A stretch of DNA of 64,000 bases from DASRBO01 sp035653595 (GTDB lineage Bacteria; Actinomycetota; Acidimicrobiia; Acidimicrobiales; JAJPHE01), in the NCBI GenBank assembly GCA_035653595.1, contig DASRBO010000001.1, positions 1-64,000 on the forward strand. The letters run 5' to 3'. Positions 16,950 through 25,505 of this stretch are shown one piece after another. The first letter of the stretch is position 1. The number at the start of each line of letters is the position of its first letter. The notes under the pieces are model-generated. The model did no database searches and had not been told where the DNA came from. It saw only the letters and a program-made list of their open reading frames with translations. A program made the position numbers and the translations under genes.

Positions 16950-17978
16950 TCAAGCCCTCACTACGAGTCGGTGCCCCTCCACCACCGAGCCGACGACCGC
17001 GGCGGGCAGGCCGGCCTCCCGCAGGGCGGCCACCGCCTCGGCCGCCGCCGCCGGGTCGGCTCCGAACAACAGCCCCCCCGAGGTCTGGGGGTCGCAGAGC
17101 AGGGTCAGGTCGACCTCGCCCACCCCGCCGGCGTCGAGGATGGCCTCGACCCACTCGCGGTTGCGGCGCGCCCCGCCCGGCACCGGCCCCCGCTCGGCCA
17201 GCTCGGCCGCCCCCGGCAGGGCGGGGACGGCGCCGGCGTCGAGGACCGCCCCCACCCCGGACGCCTCGGTCAGGCGGCGCAGATGGCCGAGCAGGCCGAA
17301 GCCGGTGACGTCGGTGGCGGCCCGGCTTCCGGCCGCCAGGGCGGCCTCGGCAGCCCGGTCGTTGAGGGTGCACATGGAGGCGACCGCCGCCTCCACCACC
17401 CCGGCCGGGGCGGAGCCGTCCTTGATGGCGGAGGTGATCAGCCCCACCCCCACCGCCTTGGTGAGCACCAGGGCCTCGCCGGCCCGCAACCCCCGGTTGA
17501 GCAGGGCCCGGTCGGGGTCGACCTCGCCCACCACGGCCTGGCCGAAGCTGGGGTGGGGGTCGGTGATGCTGTGGCCGCCGGCCACCATCCACCCCCCGGA
17601 GGCGGCGGCGTCCAGGGCCCCCTGGAGCACCTCCACCAGCAGGTCGGCGCCCAGCTCGTCGCGGTTCCATGCCACCAGGTTGAGCGCCACCAGGGGCCGG
17701 CCGCCCATGGCGTAGACGTCGCTGGCGGCGTTGGTGGCGGCGATCCGTCCCCAGGCCCGGGCGTCGTCGACCACCGGGGTGAGGAAGTCGGCCGTCAGCA
17801 CCAGGGCCCGGCCCTCGCCGATCCGCCACAGGGCGGCGTCGTCGCCGGTGTCGGAGCCCCACAGCAGGTCGGGATGGGTGCCGGGGACCAGCCGGCCCAT
17901 CACCTCGCCCAGCTCGGCCGGCCCCAGCTTGCAGGCGCAGCCGGCCCCCGGGCTGTAGGACGTGAGCCGGGGCCTCAT
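16950..17978 (-). CDS. selD: Selenide, water dikinase (selenophosphate synthase)
   Basis: 342 residues from ATG 17978 (MRPRLTSYSPGAGCACK). The active-site motif GAGCACK has Cys at the position where some SelD proteins carry selenocysteine, followed by the catalytic Lys. Other features are GSDTGDDAALWRI, LTADFLTPVVDDARAWGRIA, NAASDVYAMGG, DVTGFGLLGHL and CDPQTSGGLL, all typical. It makes selenophosphate from selenide and ATP for selenocysteine tRNA or selenouridine. No selA, selB or selC was seen in the window, so which route it serves is open. Divergent from ccdA. A longer frame to 18062 adds a non-family leader. Confidence 0.94.
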   Translation of the reverse strand: MRPRLTSYSPGAGCACKLGPAELGEVMGRLVPGTHPDLLWGSDTGDDAALWRIGEGRALVLTADFLTPVVDDARAWGRIAATNAASDVYAMGGRPLVALNLVAWNRDELGADLLVEVLQGALDAAASGGWMVAGGHSITDPHPSFGQAVVGEVDPDRALLNRGLRAGEALVLTKAVGVGLITSAIKDGSAPAGVVEAAVASMCTLNDRAAEAALAAGSRAATDVTGFGLLGHLRRLTEASGVGAVLDAGAVPALPGAAELAERGPVPGGARRNREWVEAILDAGGVGEVDLTLLCDPQTSGGLLFGADPAAAAEAVAALREAGLPAAVVGSVVEGHRLVVRA

Positions 17979-18120
17979 GCCGGCGCCGGGGCCGGACGGC
18001 ACGGTTCCGCAACCGGCTCCGGAACCATGGCCAGCGAAGCGCCCCTCATCCGGGCGGACCATAGATCGGCGCCGCCGGGCCGGCTTGCCCCCGGGTCGCC
18101 CGGTGGTCGACCCTGGGCCG

Positions 18121-18873
18121 GTGAGCGCCGGCGTCGGCTACGTGGCCGCCTTCGGAGGTGGGGTGGTGTCCTTCGCCTCGCCCTGCGTGCTGCCGATGGT
18201 GCCGGCCTACCTCTCCATGGTGACCGGCCTCGACGTGGCCGAAATCCAGGCCGGCTCCACCCGCCACCTGGCCCGCATCGCCCGCGACACGGCGCTGTTC
18301 ATCGCCGGCTTCGCCGCCGTGTTCGTGGTGCTGGGGCTGTCGGCCACCACCCTGGGCCGGGCCGCCTTCCGCAACCACCTGCTGCTGACCAGGGTCTCGG
18401 GGGCGGCGGTGCTGGTGCTGGCCGCCTTCGTGGCCGGCTCGCTGGTGCTGCGCCTGCCCTGGCTGTACCGCGAGGCCCGCTTCCACCCCAGCCCCTCCCG
18501 CCTGGGGCCCCTGGCCGCCCCCCTCACCGGGGTGGCATTCGGCTTCGGCTGGACCCCCTGCATCGGACCGATCCTGGCCTCGGTCCTGGCGGTGGCGGCC
18601 ACCCGGGCCCAGGCCACCCAGGGGGCCCTGCTGCTGGCCATGTACTCCCTCGGCCTGGCGGTGCCGTTCCTGGCCGCCGGCCTGGCCCTGGGCCGGCTGT
18701 CCTCCGCCTTCGCCTGGGTCAGGGCGCACTTCCGGGGCATCACCGTGGGCTCGTCCCTGGTCATGGCCGGCTTCGGCGTCCTCCTGGTGCTCAACCGCCT
18801 GACCTGGCTCACCACCCAGCTGGAGACCGGCCTGCGCCACGTCGGCCTGGGCGGCCTGGTCAACCTGGGATGA
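18121..18873 (+). CDS. ccdA: CcdA-family cytochrome c biogenesis thiol-disulfide transporter
   Basis: 250 residues from GTG 18121 (VSAGVGYVAAFGGGVVSFAS). Six hydrophobic helices. The two redox cysteines are in FASPCVLPMVPAY and WTPCIGPILASV, the CcdA/DsbD transmembrane signature. It carries electrons from cytosolic thioredoxin to extracytoplasmic thiols for apocytochrome c maturation. The frame is open from 17962, but the extra residues are polar and overlap the selD promoter area. No resB or ccsB is adjacent, which is a looser context than usual. Confidence 0.9.
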   Translation: MSAGVGYVAAFGGGVVSFASPCVLPMVPAYLSMVTGLDVAEIQAGSTRHLARIARDTALFIAGFAAVFVVLGLSATTLGRAAFRNHLLLTRVSGAAVLVLAAFVAGSLVLRLPWLYREARFHPSPSRLGPLAAPLTGVAFGFGWTPCIGPILASVLAVAATRAQATQGALLLAMYSLGLAVPFLAAGLALGRLSSAFAWVRAHFRGITVGSSLVMAGFGVLLVLNRLTWLTTQLETGLRHVGLGGLVNLG

Positions 18874-19131
18874 CCCTGATACAGCCCTAAGGAGCGCCGG
18901 GGGCCGACCGATGCATGCGGTGGTGGCTCCCCCGGGCGGAGGAGCCGCCCGGTCGGGACCTGGGCCTTTCTGCCAAGATTTTCTCCAGGTCCCGCCGCGA
19001 TCCATGAGCGGTCCGCCGCCGCCGGCCCGGCTCCCCCCGGGACATCCCCGGCGGCGGCTACCGCCCTTGCGCCCCTCTCGCCCACCCCGGACCGGCCCGA
19101 GTAGGTTCCCCGCCCTCGGGGAGGTGGGGAG
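18874..19131. other. Intergenic region with a possible terminator-like hairpin
   Basis: 258 bases with no supported gene. Bases 18922-18930 and 18941-18949 form a 9-bp stem (one G-U pair) with a 10-base loop, about 50 bases after ccdA, but without a following T run, so it is at best a weak terminator. Near the far end, TAGGTT at 19102-19107 fits a -10 box for the rhamnosidase gene, which has a good Shine-Dalgarno sequence (GGGGAGG) before its ATG. Confidence 0.4.
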
Positions 19132-21804
19132 ATGGATCACTCGGAGATCGCCGTCGTCCGGCCGCGCTGCGCCGACTCGCCGTTCCCGCTGGGGGTGCCC
19201 GGGCCCGAGCCCCGGCTTTCCTGGTCGCTGGCCGGGGCCGGACGGGGCCTGGTCCAGCAGGCCTACCGGCTCCAGGTGGCCGAGGACCCGACCTTCTCCT
19301 CTCCACTGGCCGACTCCGGCCGGGTGGAGGGCGGGCGGTGCCTGGGGGTGGACTGGCCCGGCGATCCGCTGGCCTCCCGCCAGCGGCGGTGGTGGCGGGT
19401 CAAGGTGTGGGCCGGCGGGTCCGAGTCGGCCTGGAGCGAGCCGGCCTTCGTGGAGGCCCCCCTGCTCGGGCCGGACGACTGGACGGCGGTGCCGGTGGGG
19501 CCGGTGCCCGGGGGCGCCGATGAGAAGGTGCCGGGCCCGTGCCCGCTCGTCCGGGGGGCCTTCGAGCTGCCGGCCGAGCCGGTCGAGGCCCGCCTCTACA
19601 TCACCGCCCTGGGCTGCTACCAGGCGGAGATCAACGGGCTGCCGGTCGGCGACGAGGCCCTGGCCCCGGGCTGGACCGCCTACCGCCGGCGGCTGCTGTA
19701 CCGGACCCACGACGTGGGCCGGCTGCTGAGGGCGGGGACCAACGTGATCGGGATCACCCTGGCCGACGGGTGGTACCGGGGCCACCTGACCTGGACCAAG
19801 GCCCGCAACGTCTACGGCGACCGCCTGGCCGTGCTGGCCCAGCTGCACGTGCGCCTGGCCGACGGGCGGGAGGTCACCGTGGGCAGCGACCCGACCTGGC
19901 GAACCTCGACCGGGGTCATCCGGTCCTCCGACATCTACGACGGCGAGGAGCAGGACCTCTCCTTCGACCAGGCCGGGTGGTCGCAGGCCGGCTTCGACGA
20001 CTCCGGATGGTCGCCGGTCGAGGAGGTCCCCCTGCCCGCCGGCACGGAGGTCCTGCCGGCGGCGGTGGCCCCGGTGCGGGCCGTCGAGGAGCTGCCGCTG
20101 GCCACCTCGTGGGTCTCCCCATCGGGGGCCAGGCTGATCGACTTCGGCCAGAACGTGGCCGGCCGGGTCCGCCTGGTCGCCCGGGGCGAGCCCGGGGCCA
20201 CCCTCACCATCCGCCACGGCGAGGTCCTCGACGGCACCGGCGAGCTCTACACCGCCGCCCTGCGGGGGGCCAGGGCCACCGACCGCTACCGCCTCGACGG
20301 CACCGAGCAGGTCCTCGAGCCCCGCTTCACCTTCCACGGCTTCCGCTACGCCGAGGTGTCGGTCGACCGGGGGGCCCTGGAGGTGGGCCCGGCCACCGCC
20401 GTGGTCCTCTCCTCCGACCTCGAGCGGATCGGGGGCTTCGCCTGCTCCAACGACCTGGTCAACCGGCTGGTGGCCAACGTGGTCCGCAGCCAGAGGGGCA
20501 ACTTCGTTTCGGTGCCCACCGACTGCCCCCAGCGGGACGAGCGGTTGGGCTGGACGGGGGACGCCCAGGTCTTCGCCCCCACCGCCTGCTTCAACTTCGA
20601 CGCCTCGGCCTTCTTCGCCAACTGGCTCCAGGACGTGGCCGCCGACCAGACCGCCACCGGGGCCGTGCCCCCCTTCGTCCCCGACATCGTCCCCCCGACC
20701 AAGATCTACTGCGCCGCCTGGGGCGACGCCGCCACCGTGGTCCCGTGGGCGGTCTACGAGGCCTACGGGGACCCGGCCGTCCTGGCCCGCCAGCTCCCCA
20801 GCATGAAGGCCTGGGTCGACTACGAGGCCAGGCGGGCCGGCGACGACCTGCTCTGGACGGGCGACTTCCAGTTCGGGGACTGGCTGGACCCGGACGCCCC
20901 CGCCGGCGAGCCCCAGAACGCCAAGACCCCGGGCCAGTTCGTGGCCACCGCCTACCTGGCCCACAGCGCCGGTCTGGTGGCCGACGCCGCCGAAGTGGTC
21001 GGCGACGACGACGGGGAGCGCTACCGGCTGCTGTCGGAGAGGGCGCGCGAGGCCCTGTGGAAGGCGTGGTCGGAGGACGCCTTCGCCACCCAGACCGCCG
21101 CCGCCCTGGCCCTCCAGTTCGACCTGGCTCCCCCGTCCCAGCGCCCCCGGCTGGCCGAGCGGTTGGCCGAGCTGGTCGCCGAGGCCGGCGACCGCATCGC
21201 CACCGGGTTCGTGGGCACCCCCCTCGTCTGCCCCGCCCTGTCCGACAACGGCCAGGCCGAGGCCGCCTACCGGCTCCTGCTGCAGCGGGAGTTCCCGTCG
21301 TGGCTGTACCCGGTGCTGGCCGGGGCCACCTCCATCTGGGAGCGCTGGGACGCCATCCAGCCCGACGGCACCATCCACTCCGGCCAGCTGGGCTCGAACG
21401 AGGCCGGCATGCTCTCGTTCAACCACTACGCCTACGGGGCGGTGGCCGAGTGGCTGTACCGCCGGGTGGCCGGCCTGGCCCCCGACCGGTCCGAGCCCGG
21501 CTACCGCCACGTGGTCGTCTCGCCCCGCCCCGGCGGAGGCCTGGGATGGGCCCGGGCCAGCATCCGCTCCCCCTACGGCGACACCGCCGTGGCCTGGAGC
21601 GTGGCCGACAACCGCCTCGAGCTGTCCCTGGTGCTGCCCCCCAACACCTGGGCCACCGTCACCCTGCCCACCCCCGACCCGGCCAGCGTCAGGGTGGACG
21701 GGGAGAGCCCGGCGAAGGTCGACGGGGTCCGGTCCGCCCTGGTGCCCGACGCCCCGGTGGTGCAGGTCGGCTCGGGGCGCTACCGCTTCGACTGCGCCCT
21801 GTAG
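19132..21804 (+). CDS. Alpha-L-rhamnosidase, glycoside hydrolase family 78
   Basis: 890 residues with the full GH78 layout. An N-terminal fibronectin-like domain starts LVVSSPLAD-type (LGVPGPEPRLSWSLAGAGRG...YRLQVAEDP), the Bac_rhamnosid_N jelly roll includes LYITALGCYQAEINGLPVG and LADGWYRGHLTW, and the concanavalin-like domain includes IDFGQNVAGRVRL and ATDRYRLDGTE. The (alpha/alpha)6 catalytic barrel starts at SNDLVNRLVANVVRSQRGN with the acidic cluster DCPQRDERLGWTGDAQVF, and a C-terminal beta domain closes it. It removes terminal alpha-L-rhamnose from glycosides. No signal peptide is seen, so it is likely cytosolic and acts on imported substrate. Confidence 0.9.
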   Translation: MDHSEIAVVRPRCADSPFPLGVPGPEPRLSWSLAGAGRGLVQQAYRLQVAEDPTFSSPLADSGRVEGGRCLGVDWPGDPLASRQRRWWRVKVWAGGSESAWSEPAFVEAPLLGPDDWTAVPVGPVPGGADEKVPGPCPLVRGAFELPAEPVEARLYITALGCYQAEINGLPVGDEALAPGWTAYRRRLLYRTHDVGRLLRAGTNVIGITLADGWYRGHLTWTKARNVYGDRLAVLAQLHVRLADGREVTVGSDPTWRTSTGVIRSSDIYDGEEQDLSFDQAGWSQAGFDDSGWSPVEEVPLPAGTEVLPAAVAPVRAVEELPLATSWVSPSGARLIDFGQNVAGRVRLVARGEPGATLTIRHGEVLDGTGELYTAALRGARATDRYRLDGTEQVLEPRFTFHGFRYAEVSVDRGALEVGPATAVVLSSDLERIGGFACSNDLVNRLVANVVRSQRGNFVSVPTDCPQRDERLGWTGDAQVFAPTACFNFDASAFFANWLQDVAADQTATGAVPPFVPDIVPPTKIYCAAWGDAATVVPWAVYEAYGDPAVLARQLPSMKAWVDYEARRAGDDLLWTGDFQFGDWLDPDAPAGEPQNAKTPGQFVATAYLAHSAGLVADAAEVVGDDDGERYRLLSERAREALWKAWSEDAFATQTAAALALQFDLAPPSQRPRLAERLAELVAEAGDRIATGFVGTPLVCPALSDNGQAEAAYRLLLQREFPSWLYPVLAGATSIWERWDAIQPDGTIHSGQLGSNEAGMLSFNHYAYGAVAEWLYRRVAGLAPDRSEPGYRHVVVSPRPGGGLGWARASIRSPYGDTAVAWSVADNRLELSLVLPPNTWATVTLPTPDPASVRVDGESPAKVDGVRSALVPDAPVVQVGSGRYRFDCAL

Positions 21805-21814
21805 GGGGCGTCCC

Positions 21815-21856
21815 GTCAGGGGTGCCCGGTCAGGAGTACCCGATCAGGGGTGCTCG
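21815..21856. repeat. Three tandem imperfect 14-bp repeats
   Basis: Copies start at 21815, 21829 and 21843 and read GTCAGGGGTGCCCG, GTCAGGAGTACCCG and ATCAGGGGTGCTCG. They lie between the convergent ends of the rhamnosidase and ABC genes; the third copy runs into the last codons of the ABC ATPase. Slippage during replication could explain them. Confidence 0.7.
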
Positions 21857-22803
21857 GTGTAGATGCGCCTGACCACGTCCTCTATGCCGGGCTCCTCGAT
21901 GCTCAAATCGACCAGCGGGGCGGCCGCCGCCACCGCCGCCACCAGGGCCGAGGCGCTGACCGCAGAGCCGTCGAAGGCCAGCCACTGGCGGGGTCCGTCC
22001 ACCGCCACCGTGGTCGCCCCCTCCACCTCCAGCGGCGGGCGGGGCTCGGCCAGGTCGACCACCAGGGTGCGCTGCTGGCCGTAGCGGGCGACGATGTCGG
22101 CCAGGGGCCCGTCGTGGATGACCCGGCCCCGGTCGATGATCATCACCCGGCGGCACAGCCGCTCGATGTCGGCCAGGTCGTGGGTGGTGAGCAGCACGGT
22201 GGTCCCCCGCTGGCGGTTCATGGAGGCCAGGAACTCCCGCACCTGGGACTTGCTGACCACGTCGAGGCCGATGGTGGGCTCGTCCAGGTAGACGATGGCC
22301 GGGTCGTGCAGGAGGGCGGCGGTTATCTCCCCCCGCATGCGCTGGCCAAGCGACAGCTGGCGCACCGGGGTGTCGAGGAAGGGGCCCATGTCCAGCAACT
22401 GGCTGAAGGTGTCGAGGTTGGCGGCGTGCCTGGGGGCCGGCACCCGGTAGAAGTGGCGGAGCAGCTCGAAGGAGTCCCGCAGGGGCAGGTCCCACCACAG
22501 CTGGGTGCGCTGTCCGAAGACCACGCCGATGCGGCGGGCGACCTCCACCCGCTGGCGGGACGGGTCGAGGCCGGCCACCCGGACCCGCCCGGCCGAGGGG
22601 ACCAGGATGCCGGTGAGCATCTTGATGGTGGTCGACTTGCCTGCCCCGTTGGGGCCGATGTAGCCGACCATCTCCCCCTCGGCGAGGGTGAAGCTGACGT
22701 CGTCGACGGCCACCACCTGCTCGAACCGCCGCCGCAGCCGGCCCCGCCGCCGGGCCACGGTGAAGGCCTTGGTGACCCCGGTCACCTCCACCACCGGGCT
22801 CAT
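21844..22803 (-). CDS. ABC exporter ATP-binding protein (COG4586-like)
   Basis: 319 residues from ATG 22803. Walker A IGPNGAGKSTTIKMLTG, Q-loop region VVFGQRTQLWWDLP, signature LSLGQRMRGEI (the LSxGQR variant of this subgroup), Walker B VYLDEPTIGLD and switch TTHDLADIERLC. The W-W-D-L-P segment and signature are typical of the ATPases that pair with the DUF990-type ABC-2 permeases found directly upstream. The C-terminal ~90 residues are an accessory domain. It should energise export of an unknown substrate. The start overlaps the upstream permease stop (ATGA at 22800-22803). Confidence 0.9.
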   Translation of the reverse strand: MSPVVEVTGVTKAFTVARRRGRLRRRFEQVVAVDDVSFTLAEGEMVGYIGPNGAGKSTTIKMLTGILVPSAGRVRVAGLDPSRQRVEVARRIGVVFGQRTQLWWDLPLRDSFELLRHFYRVPAPRHAANLDTFSQLLDMGPFLDTPVRQLSLGQRMRGEITAALLHDPAIVYLDEPTIGLDVVSKSQVREFLASMNRQRGTTVLLTTHDLADIERLCRRVMIIDRGRVIHDGPLADIVARYGQQRTLVVDLAEPRPPLEVEGATTVAVDGPRQWLAFDGSAVSASALVAAVAAAAPLVDLSIEEPGIEDVVRRIYTEHP

Positions 22804-23603
22804 GAGCCGGTGCTGCGGTGGTGGCGGATGGCGCCCCGCCACGCCGCCCGGGTCAGAAGGGCCATGGCGGCGGCCACCGCCGGGGAGAGGAACCGGATGA
22901 CGGCGACGCCGGTGACCGGGTCGGGCTTGCCCAGGATGTAGAGGACCGGAAAGAAGGCGGCGAAGCCGATGGGCACCACGATGCCGAGGATGATCCGCAG
23001 GGCGGTGCCGTAGATCTGCAGGGGGTACTGGGACAGGAAGTTGCCGCCGTAGGTGAAGGCGTTGATGAACTCCCGCCCGTCCACGACCAGGAAGGTGAAG
23101 GCCGCCCCCAGGATCCAGATGCAGGCGAAGATCACCGCCCCCGACAGGGCGCTGGAGACCAGCACGGCCACCCGGGCCCAGGTCCAGTGGACGGGCACGT
23201 GGGCGATGGCCAGCCCCAGCACCAGCAGCGCCTCGGCCAGCGTGCCCACCCGGCGCAGCTCGAACTCCTCGGCCGACAGCTGGACCAGGGCGCCGAGGGG
23301 GCGGACCAGCATGCGGTCGAAGGAGCCCGCCAGCAGGTGCCTGGGCAGGTACTCGACCTGGCTCACCACCAGGTCGGCCAGCCGGAACGAGACCCCGGCC
23401 AGGCCGTAGAGCAGGGCGACCTCCCACAGCGACCAGCCGGCGAAGCGGGGCACGTGGGTGAAGATGACCAGCAGGACCAGGAAGTCCAGCAGGGTGATGG
23501 TGAACTGGGCCGCCAGGTACACGAAGAAGGAGGTGCGGTACTGCCACTGGCCCCGGATGCGGGCGGCCAGCAGCCGGCCGTAGACCGCCATGGTGTCGCC
23601 CAT
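22800..23603 (-). CDS. ABC-2 type permease, second subunit (COG3694-like)
   Basis: 267 residues, six predicted membrane helices. The sequence opens MAVYGRLLAARIRGQWQYRT and keeps the family phrases EYLPRHLLAGSFDRMLVRPL, FINAFTYGGNFLSQYPLQIY and FFPVLYILGKPD. It forms the membrane channel with the permease encoded upstream and is driven by the ATPase downstream. Start ATG 23603 shares its first base with the upstream stop (TGATG), so the three genes are translated as a unit. Confidence 0.88.
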   Translation of the reverse strand: MGDTMAVYGRLLAARIRGQWQYRTSFFVYLAAQFTITLLDFLVLLVIFTHVPRFAGWSLWEVALLYGLAGVSFRLADLVVSQVEYLPRHLLAGSFDRMLVRPLGALVQLSAEEFELRRVGTLAEALLVLGLAIAHVPVHWTWARVAVLVSSALSGAVIFACIWILGAAFTFLVVDGREFINAFTYGGNFLSQYPLQIYGTALRIILGIVVPIGFAAFFPVLYILGKPDPVTGVAVIRFLSPAVAAAMALLTRAAWRGAIRHHRSTGS

Positions 23604-24400
23604 CAGCCGCCCTGCACCACCAGCTTGCGCATGACCGCGCCCAGGGCGATCCGGCCCGCTCCCAGCAGGACGACGGCCCAGAGGGCCTGGATGCCGAGGG
23701 TGGCCAGGGCGTCGGACCCGGTGTGGCGGCCGAGGAAGAACTCCACCGGCAGGTAGGCCACCGAGGCGAAGGGCAGCACCCGGCTGGCGGCCTCCAGCCC
23801 GTGGGGGAACACGGTGATCGGGATCATGATCCCGCCGAGGAACATCTCGCAGATGACAAGCATCTGCGACAGGCCGCGGGCGTCCAGAAGCCAGAAGCTG
23901 GTGAGGTTGACCAGGTAACGGAGGCCGAAGCTGACCGCCAGCCCCAGGGCCGACGACACCACCACCAGGGCCCACTCCCCGGGCGTGGGCAGCCGCAGGG
24001 AGAAGAACAGGGCGGCGACCAGCACCGGGGGCACGCCGCGGGCGAGGAACTGGTAGGCGGCCCGGCCGACGTCGAGGGCCAGCCAGTAGCCCTGGAAGTC
24101 CACCGGCCGGTAGAGGTCGCCGATGATGTCGCCGGTGCGGACCCTCTCCTCGATCTCGGTCCAGCCGAACAGGGCCATCGGCATGAGGTAGCCCTGGGTG
24201 ACGAAGGTGTAAGTGACCACCTGGCGCAGGTCCAGCCCGCCCAGGTGGGGCCGCAGGTGGTAGAGGGCGATGAGGATGTAGGCCCGCACGAAGCCGAACA
24301 CGGTGTTGGTGCTGACCCCGGCCACGGTGGCGGCCCGGTAGGTGGCGAACCGCCGGAACCCCCGCCGGGCCACCTCGAGATACAGCCGCAGTCCCCCCAT
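23603..24400 (-). CDS. ABC-2 type permease, first subunit (COG4587-like)
   Basis: 265 residues from ATG 24400 (MGGLRLYLEVARRGFRRFATYRAA); six predicted membrane helices. The phrases TYTFVTQGYLMPM, IEERVRTGDIIGDLYRPVDFQGYWL and LGGIMIPITVFPHGLEAASRVLPFASVAYLP match the ABC-2 permease subgroup that partners a COG3694 protein. First gene of the exporter operon. On the minus strand TAGAGT (complement of 24412-24417) lies 11 bases before the ATG and may be its -10 box. The substrate is unknown. Confidence 0.88.
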   Translation of the reverse strand: MGGLRLYLEVARRGFRRFATYRAATVAGVSTNTVFGFVRAYILIALYHLRPHLGGLDLRQVVTYTFVTQGYLMPMALFGWTEIEERVRTGDIIGDLYRPVDFQGYWLALDVGRAAYQFLARGVPPVLVAALFFSLRLPTPGEWALVVVSSALGLAVSFGLRYLVNLTSFWLLDARGLSQMLVICEMFLGGIMIPITVFPHGLEAASRVLPFASVAYLPVEFFLGRHTGSDALATLGIQALWAVVLLGAGRIALGAVMRKLVVQGG

Positions 24401-24411
24401 GAGGACCGCAG

Positions 24412-24417
24412 ACTCTA
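24412..24417 (-). promoter_or_regulatory. Possible -10 box for the three-gene ABC exporter operon
   Basis: Minus-strand TAGAGT, 11 bases from the ATG at 24400; no Shine-Dalgarno between them. It lies in the divergent gap shared with the histidine phosphatase gene. Confidence 0.35.
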
Positions 24418-24475
24418 TGGTGCGGGCGATGCCGCGGCCGGAGGAATTGGCGCCCTGGTCGGGGGCGGGAAGGCC

Positions 24476-25177
24476 TTGAGCGGGACCGACCAGGAGGAGT
24501 ACCGCCAGATCCGCTTCCGCCGCCCGCCCGGGGCGGCCGAGCTGCTGCTGGTCCGCCACGGCGAGTCCGCCCCCCAGCGCCCGGGCGAGGAGCAGGCCAT
24601 GATCGACGGCCAGGCCGACCCCGACCTCGACCCGGTGGGGCGGCGCCAGGCCGAGGCGGTGGCCGACCGCCTGTCGGCCGAGACCCTGTCGGCCGTCTAC
24701 GTGACCAACCTGCGCCGCACCGCCCAGACCGCCGAGCCGCTGGCCGCCCGCCTGGGCATCACCCCGGTGGTGGAGCCCGACCTGCGGGAGGTGCACCTAG
24801 GGGAGTGGGAGGGGGGCCTGTTCCGCAAGCACGTCTCCGAGGGTCATCCCCTGGCCCTGCGCATGCGGGCCGAGCAGCGCTGGGACGTAATCCCCGGAGC
24901 GGAGCCGGCAGAGCGCTTCGCCGCCCGCGTCCGCCGGGGCATCGCCGCCGTGGCCTCCCGCCACCCGGACCAGGCGGTGGCGGTGTTCACCCACGGCGGG
25001 GTCATCGGCCAGGTCCTGGCCATGGCCACCGGCAGCCGGCCGCTCTCCTTCAGCGGCTCGGACAACGGCTCGATCTCCCACGTGGTGGTGATCGGCGACA
25101 TCTGGATGGTGCGGCGCTACAACGACACCGCCCACCTCCACCCCGCCTTCACCACCGCCCCCGAACCGGTCATCTGA
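24476..25177 (+). CDS. Histidine phosphatase family protein (phosphoglycerate mutase-like)
   Basis: 233 residues if started at TTG 24476, which has GGGAAGG just upstream; no ATG or GTG precedes the active-site motif in this frame. The catalytic RHGE is in LLLVRHGESAPQR, further arginine in VTNLRRTAQTAEPLA, acidic LREVHLGEWEG, and second His in VFTHGGVIGQVLA, the complete two-histidine phosphatase set. The substrate is unknown. A paralogue lies at 47917-48525. A rho-independent terminator follows at 25238. Confidence 0.85.
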   Translation: MSGTDQEEYRQIRFRRPPGAAELLLVRHGESAPQRPGEEQAMIDGQADPDLDPVGRRQAEAVADRLSAETLSAVYVTNLRRTAQTAEPLAARLGITPVVEPDLREVHLGEWEGGLFRKHVSEGHPLALRMRAEQRWDVIPGAEPAERFAARVRRGIAAVASRHPDQAVAVFTHGGVIGQVLAMATGSRPLSFSGSDNGSISHVVVIGDIWMVRRYNDTAHLHPAFTTAPEPVI

Positions 25178-25505
25178 CGTGAAACCGGCCGGATGATGTG
25201 GTCCGGCCCGCGGCTCGCCAGGCCGGCTGGAGGCCGGCTCGGGACGAAGTCCCGAGGTTTTGGGCTCAGGCTGCCGGTGGGACGGCGGTGACCGTGCCGT
25301 CAGAAGCGACGGAGACGGTCCAGCCCAGCAGGGGGGCGCAACTAAGCGCCCACCTTTGGTTGGGGAACCTTTCCAAGAGGAACCGGCCTCGACAGCGGGC
25401 CACCTTCACTGCGGTGGGTCCCGTGGATCAGCGTGGCGTGGGGGCATCGGGCACCATTGATTGTCGCTTCGAGCACGACGCTGATCCGCCGGCTGGCCCA
25501 CCGGC
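25178..25505. other. 328-bp convergent intergenic region without a supported gene
   Basis: Between the convergent phosphatase and alcohol dehydrogenase genes. It holds the terminator at 25238-25260, a small hairpin (GGGCGC 25334-25339, GCGCCC 25346-25351, loop AACTAA), and a perfect 10-bp inverted repeat GGATCAGCGT 25425-25434 / ACGCTGATCC 25478-25487, 43 bases apart. Short open frames exist on both strands but none resembles a known protein or has a good start. It may be a structured 3' region, a small RNA or a decayed gene. Confidence 0.5.
25238..25260 (+). terminator. Rho-independent terminator after the histidine phosphatase gene
   Basis: Perfect 8-bp stem CTCGGGAC (25238-25245) / GTCCCGAG (25249-25256) with a GAA loop, followed by GTTTT. 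It lies 60 bases after the stop at 25177 in the right orientation. Confidence 0.75.

Noticed and set aside
17930..17945. Possible selenocysteine codon in selD
   Set aside because: The active-site position is read as Cys (GAGCACK); there is no in-frame TGA.
18046..21510. Open frame of 1154 codons on the minus strand
   Set aside because: It lies antisense to ccdA and the clear GH78 rhamnosidase, with His/Gln/Gly/Pro-rich low-complexity translation typical of a GC-rich shadow frame.
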